From contig JAKSZU010000016.1 of assembly GCA_026018925.1 (NCBI GenBank), positions 2,046,001 through 2,110,000 of the forward strand: DNA of 64,000 bases, given 5' to 3'. Origin of the DNA: Tupaia tana (lineage: Eukaryota; Chordata; Mammalia; Scandentia; Tupaiidae). Below are positions 56,448 through 64,000 of the stretch, piece by piece. The translations under genes and the position numbers were made by a program. Below the pieces are notes generated by a model, which saw only the letters and a list, made by a program, of their open reading frames with translations, was not told the DNA's origin and made no database searches. Position 1 is the stretch's first letter. Each line of letters begins with the position of its first letter.

Positions 56448-56646
56448 AAGAAGTTTATTTCTTCAGAGTGAGAGAGAGGGGAGAAGAGAGCACATGATGC
56501 TCTCAACAGGGTTCTTATGGGAGTTTCCCCTGGTGTCACGCAGCCAGGACCACGTGCAGGACCTGGCATACAGAGACCTCGGGGCACAAACCAGGAACCT
56601 TCCCGTGGTCTCAGCATCATGGATTGCCGTGCCACCATGGCTGTCC
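56448..56646 (-). mobile_element. Probable old SINE of a different or very diverged type
   Basis: The minus strand starts GGACAGCCATGGTGGCACGG and has GGTTCCTGGTTTGTG at a possible B box. It ends in a CT-rich block (GCTCTCTTCTCCCCTC) and AAGAAATAAACTTC. The architecture is tRNA-SINE-like, but the body does not match the common family. Confidence 0.4.
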
Positions 56647-56967
56647 TACACGGGATTTAAAAAATGGTTTTTAAAGGCATGTTTTTCTGGTAAGCCTTAA
56701 TTGATCACCCAGATTGTGAATTGTTGGCAAACTGTCAGGAAATTAAAAAATGTGTCTTGGGTCAGAGGCAACGAACTATAACTGCAAAGTGGGTTTACCA
56801 TCCACGATCAATACAGTAATACAGTCTTGCTCTCCAGCATCTTGATTCAAAGACCTCAGCTCATTATCCTGCTGGCTTCAGGAAAGCCCTGGGGAGGCCA
56901 CCTTTAAAAGATATCTCCACTAGTCTCTCTCACTCTGTTTTCCTTTCTTTTCTTTCCTTCTTTCTTT

Positions 56968-57204
56968 TTCAGGGTTTTGTCACAGGGTGTGTGTACTTGC
57001 TGGAAAAAGACAGAGAGATAGATAGAGAGAGGGAAAGTGGGAAATCACCCCCAGGGGGGATGTCCACTCTACAATTCCCTCTCCTCCATTCTCCTCCTGG
57101 GATTTGGGCATGTGTCCGGTGTGATCAAGCCTCCAGGTCCGGGATACAAGCCAGTCAGCCATATGGGAGTCCAGTGCTGTAACTACTATGCCACCTGCTG
57201 GCCC
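56968..57204 (-). mobile_element. tRNA-derived SINE, long form
   Basis: CAGGGTTTTGTCACAGGGTG, CACCCCCAGGGGGGATG, CCTCCATTCTCCTCCTGGG, and the head CACCTGCTGGCCC ending at 57204. It is followed without a gap by another SINE in the same orientation. Confidence 0.92.
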
Positions 57205-57209
57205 TTCTT

Positions 57210-57476
57210 TCTCTATTTTTAAAATTTTGCCAGAGGGCTCTTACTGGAGAGAGATGAGAGATGAGAGAGAGAGAGGGAGAGAAAGAGGGAGAGAGAGGAC
57301 GAATGAGAAATTGCTCCCCTCCATGGGATGTGGTCATGCTGCAATCCCCCTCCTCTATCTCCCTCCCACTGGGGTTTTGGGCACATGCACTCACACACCC
57401 AGCGTGTTTCTCAGGCCGGGTCCAGGACATGAAATACATGGTGGCCATGTGGGTTCCACACACCATGCCACGGATG
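57210..57476 (-). mobile_element. tRNA-derived SINE, old copy, with GA tract
   Basis: AAAATTTTGCCAGAGGGCTC, a GAGAGA stretch at 57247-57300, GGGATGTGGTCATGCTGCAAT, GTTTTGGGCACATGCACTC, and a degraded head near 57470 (CACACCATGCCACGG). Confidence 0.75.
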
Positions 57477-57599
57477 AGTCACTAGTCTCCTTTCTAGTGA
57501 ACTTTCCTGATTCTTACTTAAGGCTTAAGGGGAAATGAACATTGGCGCACGTCCTTTTATCTCCCAGTTAGGCTGTAAAAACGGTAAAGCCAGAGCGCA

Positions 57600-57800
57600 A
57601 GCGTCCTCACACCTGTAAAGAGAGGGAAGGTGGGCCCACGTTCACGCCCAGGTACAGGTGGCAGGGCTGTGCATCAGGCCAGCTGCTCAGTTCGGCGAGT
57701 TGGAGCAGAATCCACAGGACTCTCGGCCGAATCCCCACCTGGCAGCTTTTTCTCTCTCACTCTGTCCCTCTCTGTTTAAAATTAAATAAATAAATAAAGT
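57600..57800 (+). mobile_element. Possible old SINE
   Basis: A CT-rich block (TTTTTCTCTCTCACTCTGTC) followed by an (AAAT)n tail at 57778-57810, downstream of CCAGGTACAGGTGGCAGGGC. The head is not convincing. Confidence 0.3.
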
Positions 57801-58054
57801 TAAATAAAATAATTCCTTAAAAAACATTTGAAAAATTATATTGCTGATTAAACAGTGCCATTCCTTCAAGGTATCGTGTGTTTTTCCCCCATCAACAATA
57901 TTGCCACTAATCCCAATATGGGTATAGTACCAGTTTATCATCACTGGGATTTAATCTCATAATTGAGTTATCCTGAACACTCAGTACCAGTGGAATATAA
58001 GCATGTTATTATTAAAGAGAAGCTCTTTTATTATTATTCAAAATATTTTTTGCC

Positions 58055-58265
58055 AGGCCAGCAGGTAGTGTGGTGGTAATGCACTGGACTCCTACATGGC
58101 CAACCATGGTTCAAGTTCTGGACCTGGTGGCTTGCTTTCTCACTTTCTCTCTCTCTGTCTCTCTCTCTCTGGAGAGCACATGTGCCCTACAGCAAGCTTA
58201 ACAATAATAACAGTAATAATAGTAATTATTAAAATAATTAAAAATAATAAGTAAAATAAAATGTA
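58055..58265 (+). mobile_element. tRNA-derived SINE, short form
   Basis: CAGGCCAGCAGGTAGTGTGG head and AACCATGGTTCAAGTTCTGG, then GGTGGCTTGC joined directly to TTTCTCACTTTCTCTCTC and GAGCACATGTGCCCTACAGC. A long (AAT)n-like tail runs to 58265. Confidence 0.92.
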
Positions 58266-58271
58266 AAAGTA

Positions 58272-58672
58272 TTTGCTTACTTATTTTGCCAGAAGGCATG
58301 TGCACTTGCTAGAGAAAAAGAGACAGCCAGAGAGAGAGAGAGAGAGGAAAAGTGAGAGAGCACCCCTCATGAGGAATGGTCACGTTGAATCTATCTTTTC
58401 TTTAAATTTTATTTTTTTCAAATTTTTTCTTTTTCTTTCTATCTTTTTCCACTGAATCACTGTACATCTCCACAGCATACAAAATGAATCTTCTGAGCAT
58501 GAATACACTGCACATCAGCTGAGTCAAAGACATTACCTCTGCCTTCTCTCTTTGGGGATTCTGGGCATGCACGCACATGTGCCCAGTGCATTTTTCGAAG
58601 CACTAGCTCTGGGTCTCAGACCATGCAGTTGGCCATGTGGGATCCAGCTGCCTTAACCATCAGGCTCACCCT
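58272..58672 (-). mobile_element. tRNA-derived SINE split by an L1 tail
   Basis: 58272-58388 holds the antisense 3' part (TTATTTTGCCAGAAGGCATG, GCACCCCTCATGAGGAATGG). 58533-58672 holds the rest, from CTCTGCCTTCTCTCTTTGGG to a head near 58670. The two halves are in correct order and orientation around a foreign segment. Confidence 0.8.
58389..58532 (-). mobile_element. L1 3' tail inserted inside a SINE
   Basis: The minus strand shows TGCAGTGTATTCATGCTC, then CATTTTGTATGCTGTGGAGA and TGTACAGTGATTCAGTGG, the local L1 terminal block, ending in an A-rich run at 58390-58450. Only the last 80-odd bases of L1 plus the tail were inserted. Confidence 0.8.
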
Positions 58673-58875
58673 TGAAACTCCTTTAGTTAAGAATCTAAAG
58701 AATCTCTGCTGTTAATAATAATAAACATTTAATCTTTATTCTGCAAAGAATAAAGATTAAAGTTAGGCTCTGACCCTAACTATAATCTGCAATTGAGGTC
58801 ACTTACTGTATATATGTGGTATGTATATATATACCCACACATTTTTAAAATAGACATTTATTTATTTGTTTGTTG

Positions 58876-58967
58876 TGATTTTTAAGCCACTGGGTCTGGG
58901 ACTCAAACCACTGCTGGCCATGTGAGAATCCAGTGCCTTAGCCACTACTCCACCTGCTGGTCTCTAG
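58876..58967 (-). mobile_element. tRNA-derived SINE, head half only
   Basis: TTTAAGCCACTGGGTCTGGG, CAAACCACTGCTGGCCATG, and the head CCACCTGCTGGTCT ending at 58967. The body and CT-rich part are missing; TTTATTTATTTGTTTG replaces them. Confidence 0.8.
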
Positions 58968-60194
58968 ACCACTTACTTGTTTTTTTTTTTTTTGTAAAAA
59001 ATGGTTAATCAATTCCATCTTTGTATAAACACATAGGAGAAACTGAGCCAACCAACACAACTGTCACCACATGAGAAGGTCCTCCTATCACATTTCTAGT
59101 CTAAGAATGTACAAATGTTTCTTTTAACATTACCTGCAGTAGTTGTTTATGCTTTTCCATTTAATTGGTTGTTAAAGTTTCACATAGCCCCATTATTTCT
59201 TCTGTTACAGTCTAATGTTGGGGAGGAAGAGGGTTGGTTACATCAATCCGCCATGCTGTTTTCTGCTGTCCTTTCTTTCCAGAGATTTGTGGATGGGAGG
59301 GCTCACGCCACCCACAGCTCTGGCCTCCTTGTTGAGCGAGTCCAGCCCTCCATCACCAAGCTAAGTGCTGCGGAGTGCTGTGCTTCACCGACATCCTTGC
59401 AGGCGTTGCGTGGCTGCTCCAGGGCCTGCAGCTCAGCCCTCTGGGAGTGAGACGCTGCCTTAGCCTTGGCGGAGGACAGTGGCCCACGTGTTCCCAGCAC
59501 GGCAGAGCCGTGCCTATGCCTGCGTGGCCCAGGCCAGATGCTTCACGCAGGCATATGGACGTGATGGCATTGTCCGAGACGTGCTTCCTCACCTATGAAC
59601 TGAGGAAGGCTTCCATGACAGTCCACTTTTGCTGGTAGGAGTCCTAGTTTGGGCCCCTATAATAATCAGTCCTCGTCAGAGGCAGTAACCGTAGTTCCTT
59701 TATGCTTCAATCTCAAGAACTTTCAGACAGCTTCTCATCACAGTGTGAGAGACAGAGAGAGAGTGAGCAAGAGGGAGGGGGCGTGTTTATATCCGTGTTC
59801 TGCGGTTCACTAGTGTTCTTCTCAGACTCTTCTGTCAAACGTCGTTTCGCTTTGTCTTTTGCTGTCTAATTTCTGGGTGACACACCTCACTGGTGCCATG
59901 GCATGTAGACTTCTTTCTCTCTACCACAAACCTCCACCTCACCCTCTCCGCTCCAGGGCCTGGCGTCGCATCACATTTATTGACTTTGAGCAGTCTGTGC
60001 TATTGATGTCAACGTCAGCCAGCTAGCCTGAATGCAAGAATCTACAGAATGCAGGTGCATTATCTACGGTGTAGAACGAAAACCGGATAGCGCCTCACAA
60101 AGCCTCACTAGTGCCCACACCCTGCGGACATCTTCCTGGAACTGGAACCAGGTTGTGTGTCTGTGCAGAAGCAGGCAAAAGAATACAGAGGTGA
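58968..60194. other. Unassigned sequence with a GC-rich patch of unknown origin
   Basis: 59230-59640 is GC-rich (CGCTGCCTTAGCCTTGGCGG near 59452) and has short open frames on both strands that I do not recognise. A decayed retrocopy of some gene is possible but not supported. The rest shows nothing. Confidence 0.4.
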
Positions 60195-60452
60195 GGGACC
60201 AGCAGTTAGTGTAATGGCTATGTCGCTGGACTCCCATGTAGTCGACCATTGTTCGAGTCCCGGACCCAGTAGCTTAAACTCACGCCAGGCATGTGTGTGT
60301 GTGTGCCCAAGATTCTGAGAGGAGAATGGAGGAGAAGGGATTGCAGCGTGGCCATCCCCCCTGAGGAGTGATTTCTCGCTTTCTGTCTCTCTGTCTCTGT
60401 CTCTCTGGTGCGTGCATGTGCCCTATAGCAAAAACCTCTCCAAAAGAAAAAA
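60195..60452 (+). mobile_element. tRNA-derived SINE, long form, with target-site duplication
   Basis: GGGACCAGCAGTTAGTGTAA head, TTGTTCGAGTCCCGGACCC, CATCCCCCCTGAGGAGTG, and CCCTATAGCAAAAACCTCTCC with a short A tail. It is flanked by AAAGAATACAGAGG at about 60178 and 60454. Confidence 0.97.
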
Positions 60453-60612
60453 AAAGAATACAGAGGCAAGGCGGAGACAATACCTTCTAAAACTCTTATT
60501 TTTGCACCAGAGCTGCTGATGCACAAGTCTCTTGGAAATGGAGTCTCAGACTAAACGTGTGTCAAGCAAGCCAGTAAGAGGAATACACTTCATTGTTCTA
60601 TCTAACTTTTAA

Positions 60613-60621
60613 AATACACAC

Positions 60622-60676
<55 letters not shown>

Positions 60677-60690
60677 TGTGTGTATATATA

Positions 60691-60733
<43 letters not shown>
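60613..60733. repeat. Compound (TA)n / (TG)n microsatellite
   Basis: TATATA, then TGTGTG at 60640-60680, then alternating short TATATA and TGTGTG blocks and a final (TA)n to 60731. It abuts the 3' end of the RPL6 pseudogene, so it may have grown from its A-rich tail. Confidence 0.95.
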
Positions 60734-60736
<3 letters not shown>

Positions 60737-60867
60737 AAATTAGATTCTTGGCAAGAAATTTAGAACACCAATTTGTGAGGATAAGCTCCATTTGTAAGAG
60801 CAAACATGGATTGCAGGTAGCCCTGCCGATTTTTGATTTTTGGTAAAATTTGTGAGTACACAGCTTT

Positions 60868-60897
60868 CTTTCTTTCTTCTCTTTTTCCTTCCTTCCT

Positions 60898-60933
<36 letters not shown>

Positions 60934-61170
60934 TCCTTCTTTCTTTCTTTTTGAAGGTTTTTGATATGGGGTTTATGCACTCACCAGAGAGACAGAGAGA
61001 GACGATGAGAAGGAAAGTGAGCAATTACCTCCTAGGGGGATGACCATGCCACAGTCCCTTCTCCTCCATTCTCCTGGAATTTGGGGCAAGCATGTGTGCA
61101 CACGTGCATGAGTCTCAGGCTGCTGGGTCTGGTACTTGAACCATGGTTGACCATGTGGGAGTCCAGCATC
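60868..61170 (-). mobile_element. tRNA-derived SINE with expanded (AAAG)n tail, in the RPL6 pseudogene
   Basis: (CTTT)n at 60870-60950 is the antisense tail. Next come GAAGGTTTTTGATATGGGG, CCTCCTAGGGGGATGACC, CATTCTCCTGGAATTTGGGG, and GACCATGTGGGAGTCCAGCATC at about 61149-61170. The terminal part of the head is missing where the next SINE begins. Confidence 0.92.
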
Positions 61171-61341
61171 TTTTTTTAATTTAAAGAATTATTTATTTTA
61201 TTTTATTTATTATTATTTTTTAATTTGGTCAGAGCGGCAGAGAGAAGGAAAGTGAAAAGTAAGCTGCCAGGTCCAGAACTCCAACTGTAGTCGCCCATGT
61301 GGGAATCCAGCGCCTTAACCACCATGCCACCTACTGGCCCC
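61171..61341 (-). mobile_element. tRNA-derived SINE, short form, abutting the previous SINE
   Basis: A TTTATTTTATTT-rich antisense tail, TTTGGTCAGAGCGGCAGAG, AAGTAAGCTGCCAGGTCCAG (the short-form junction), and the head CCACCTACTGGCCCC ending at about 61341, where RPL6 sequence resumes. Confidence 0.9.
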
Positions 61342-61650
61342 TCCACAACTTTCCGGTCAAACTTGGCACTGCTCTGTAATCTTCTATTTCTCTTTCTTTG
61401 TCTCAGAAAATCTCACCCCTATGATGTCTGGGCTTCTGTCCTCTTTTTCTTGAAGTAAGCATCAGTGAGGTGTTTTGAGATTTTTATTTTGCTATTATCA
61501 ATTTTCATGGAAGTGGTGATGACAGGTTCTGTGCGTTCTATGCAGTGGAACTGGGTTGAGGGCCAGAGGTCCAGTCACAGCAGCAAGCCAAGCTCCGCTG
61601 CCTCAGGAAAACCGCTTCCCCGTCTCTGCGGCACCTAGCCCTCAGGTCAG

Positions 61651-61929
61651 CCTTTTTTTTTTTTTTTTTTTTTTTTTTTGAGAGGTTTTCGCTATAGGGC
61701 GCGTGCGCTCGCCAGACAGACAGAGAGAGACAGAGAGACAGAAAGCGAGAAATCACACCCCAGGGGGGATGGCCACGCCGCAATCCCTTCTCCTCCATTC
61801 TCCTCTCGGGATCCTGGGCACGCACGCACACGCGCCCGGCGTGAGTTTAAGCCACCGGGTCCGGGACGCGAACCGCGGTCGACTACGTGGGAGTGCAGTG
61901 ACATAGCCATGACGCTAACTGCTGGTCCC
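61651..61929 (-). mobile_element. tRNA-derived SINE, long form, youngest-looking copy, in the RPL6 pseudogene
   Basis: T run of about 29 nt, GAGAGGTTTTCGCTATAGGG, CACCCCAGGGGGGATGG, CGCGCCCGGCGTGAGTTTAA, CCGCGGTCGACTACGTGGG, and the head AACTGCTGGTCCC. It is flanked by CTCAGGTCAGCCTTTTT (61641-61657 and 61929-61945). It has very high CpG content and long duplications. Confidence 0.98.
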
Positions 61930-62047
61930 TCAGGTCAGCCTTTTTAACCCGCACTGGCGTCAGCCTTCTTGGTTTCAGGTTTCTTAGCATCCAGCTTCTC
62001 AGCTTTCTCACCCGCCATCTTGTACGATGGGAAAGAACTCTGACTTT

Positions 62048-62375
62048 TTTATTTTTATTTATTTATTTATTTTTTATTTCCAGAGTGTACATATGCTCAT
62101 CAAAAAGAGATAGAGCAAGAGAGAGTGAGAGAGAGAGAGAGATTGAGAGTGAGAGTGCGTGCCCCCACATGAGAGAGGAACCGTCCCCGAGTGGGGCGTG
62201 TTCACATCATAACCCTTTTCCCTCTATTTCTCCAGCCCATCAGGATCTTGGATATGCATGCTCACAGGCCCAGTGTGCCTTTCCAGCTACCAGGGCCAGG
62301 GTGTAAACTGGTGAGCCGTGTGGGACCTGGTTCTCCATGGACAGAGCTTACTCGTAAGCCACAGGGCTGGCCCTT
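62048..62375 (-). mobile_element. tRNA-derived SINE, old or divergent subfamily
   Basis: TTTATTTATTTATTT antisense tail, GTGTACATATGCTCATC, a GA tract at 62114-62155, CATCAGGATCTTGGATATG, and the head CCACAGGGCTGGCCC ending at 62375. The B-box region is poorly preserved. It is longer than typical copies. Confidence 0.7.
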
Positions 62376-62388
62376 CCACCTGACTCTT

Positions 62389-62696
62389 TTTAAAAATTTT
62401 TATGTTTTTAATTTAATTTTTTTAGAGGATTTTTCTATAGGGTGTGTGCACTCACCAGAAAGACAGAGAGAGACAGAGAGACAGAAAGCAAGAAATCACC
62501 CTCCCCCCCCCCCCCCCCCCCCCCCCCCGGGGAGGTGGCTACACCGCAATCCCTTCTCTTCCATTCTCCTCTTGGGAATCTTGGGCACGTACACACATTC
62601 ACCCAGCATGAATTTAAGCCACTGGGTCTGGAGCTTGAACCGAGGGTGAATACGTGGGAGTCCAGTGATGTAGCCATTACGCCAACTGCTGGTCCC
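62389..62696 (-). mobile_element. tRNA-derived SINE, long form, with C27 tract and target-site duplication
   Basis: AT-rich antisense tail, AGAGGATTTTTCTATAGGGTG, a C run at about 62502-62528 where other copies have CACCCCCCAGGGGGG, and the head CAACTGCTGGTCCC. It is flanked by CACCTGACTCTT at 62377-62388 and about 62698-62709. Confidence 0.96.
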
Positions 62697-63569
62697 TCAC
62701 CTGACTCTTAATCACACTCTTTCCCCCATCACTCGTTAATACATCAGATTACATATTTGTGTGTTGTTGGAAAATGTCTTTATGATCAGTTTTTGAGTGA
62801 AATCAGAAAGGCTTGGTAAAGAAATAACCTAGGCTTCCCCTTGGGGTTTGTATTTGCGGCATGGGGCCGAGATTAAGAGCAATTTTCCTCATTTCACAAC
62901 AGCCCTTGGAAACGCAGGTGATGACATAGATGTCCTGTCCCATGCTCTGGTTCAAATTTGTCTCCATCTGATGCCAATATTAGGTCAGATTTCCAGTCTT
63001 CAGACTTTCCATTTTTAGCAGTAAAGGCCAAATTTTACAATGTCTGTTTTGTTCGAGCTCTTCCTTGAGGTGATCCAATACCTAGCACATCTGGAAAATG
63101 AAAGCTATTAAACCCACTGATTAAACAAAACAAAAAATATATAATTTTGAGGCACAACCTATTGATTTATTGGTTGGGCTTCTTAGAGCTGTTCAAATAA
63201 ACTATTTGTTAGGCTTCAGTTTATGCCTATGTTGGAGTCCAAGCAAAATTACATTTATGCCAAAAAAATTAAGTTGATGGATTTTTGGCTTTTTTCCAAA
63301 GTAACACAGTGATGTGGATACCTCCATAAGGGTAATTAATATGTTTTCGATGATGCGTGGCCTCCATGTAAACTGCATGTCTGCAGCCAAGCACCTTCTA
63401 AAGCTATTGGGGCATTACAGAGTGATGTGTCTGGCACACACCCCTGTCAGGAGACCGCTCATGTTTGCTCAGAGCTGCTGTTTGTGCAGGGTAGGGCAGG
63501 GTACAAAATAAATCATAGAATTAGAAGTGCAATCATAACATTTAGAACAATACTTCGATTTTTCTCTAC
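62697..63569. other. Unassigned sequence, no gene seen
   Basis: No coding pattern or recognised repeat. The GC content is average for the window. Confidence 0.5.
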
Positions 63570-63670
63570 TTTCAACTTAATATTTTTGTTTCACAGATGA
63601 GAAAATTAAAGCCCCCATCATCTGCTCAGTGTCCCCTAATCATCCAGGGCTGGAACTTAGAGGAGAGCCT
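63570..63670 (+). mobile_element. MIR fragment
   Basis: TTTCACAGATGAGAAAATTAA, then CTGCTCAGTGTCCCC and CCAGGGCTGGAACTTAGAGG follow the MIR core order (TTACAGATGAGGAAACTG to AGGGCTGGGATT). The last 330 bases of the window after it show nothing recognised. Confidence 0.6.
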
Positions 63671-64000
63671 TTTTCCCGGGTGACTCCTTCTCCATCCTGT
63701 GTGAGAGCATTTTCAAAGTAATCGTCATTTTGAGGACAGGTGTGGGATTTTCCATAACGCGTGGAGCTGGCATTCGGCACGGGTTTCCCAAGTGAAATAG
63801 AATTCATGTCAGTGAATTTTCTTACACACACACAGGCAAATTTATACAGTGAATACCACCTTCTCACCATCTGTCTGTCATTACAGTAATATTGAATTCT
63901 TATCTTTAGAACTCTATTCAAAATCTTTGTAAGTGAAGATTTTTTGATAAAAAGTATACTAATGTGTATCATAACATTTAAACCTAAATGTAAATGTAAA

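Larger units (their letters stand above)
60735..62040 (-). pseudogene. RPL6: RPL6 processed pseudogene (60S ribosomal protein L6), split by SINEs
   Basis: The functional protein is a large-subunit ribosomal protein. Minus-strand pieces follow. 62040-61930 holds the 5' UTR (TTCTTTCCCATC), the ATG at 62018-62016 and residues MAGEKAEKLDAKKPETKKAD. 61650-61342 resumes at the region equivalent to HRGKRVVFLKQL of human RPL6 and reads SGLLL, then KHLTDAYFKKK. 60865-60760 gives SQILPKIK, a small junction, then [21 protein letters not shown] and the stop TAA. It is intronless. About 125 codons are lost between residue ~34 and ~160; the join lies beside, not at, the SINE. It is also frameshifted. Three SINEs (60868-61170, 61171-61341, 61651-61929) lie inside it. 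Confidence 0.92.

Overview
This 64 kb window looks like non-coding nuclear DNA from a placental mammal. I found no intact protein-coding gene. The evidence for a mammal is direct: L1 3' ends and ORF2 fragments, a HAL1-like ORF1 fragment, L2 and MIR remnants, a Tigger1 DNA transposon, a MaLR-type LTR, and processed pseudogenes of EEF1A1, RPL6 and U6. The dominant young repeat is a tRNA-headed SINE, roughly 250 bp in the long form and 150 bp in the short form. Its head has a B-box-like GGTTCGAGTCC and usually begins GGGACCAGCAG; its 3' part is CT-rich and ends in CCCTATAGCAAAAACC plus an A-rich tail. I do not recognise it as Alu, B1/B2, CAN, Bov-tA, rabbit CSINE or AfroSINE. A dermopteran (colugo) or another less-sampled lineage is possible, but this is a guess.

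Layout. 1-3.2 kb is SINE-rich intergenic DNA. 3.4-7.5 kb is one Tigger1 element broken up by at least seven later insertions, including a twin-primed L1. 7.5-12.2 kb is mostly unassigned. 12.7-22.4 kb is a stack of old L1/HAL1 pieces interrupted by SINEs, a small DNA transposon and a MaLR LTR. 22.76-44.75 kb is a single uninterrupted tandem array of 26/27-bp units, about 22 kb and of the order of 800 copies, with local higher-order repetition. 45-47.7 kb is unassigned. 47.7-53.2 kb holds a CT-rich microsatellite, L2 and MIR remnants, two L1 3' ends, and a U6 snRNA copy fused to one of them. 54.5-56.2 kb is a full-length EEF1A1 processed pseudogene. 56.4-62.7 kb is dense in nested SINEs and carries an RPL6 processed pseudogene split by three of them. 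The last kilobase is mostly unassigned, with one MIR fragment.

The genes do not work together here: every gene-like sequence is a dead retrocopy. The striking object is the tandem array. All three minus-strand frames of its unit lack stop codons, so it produces huge open frames (the longest 3,212 codons) that are almost certainly not genes. It holds no transposon insertion that I can see, although its flanks carry roughly one SINE per kilobase. It keeps a CpG in most units, and its left edge carries an inverted half-unit. These points suggest a recent or continually homogenised VNTR/satellite. All coordinates of repeats were set by eye and may be off by several bases. Family assignments rest on remembered consensus sequences, not on a search.
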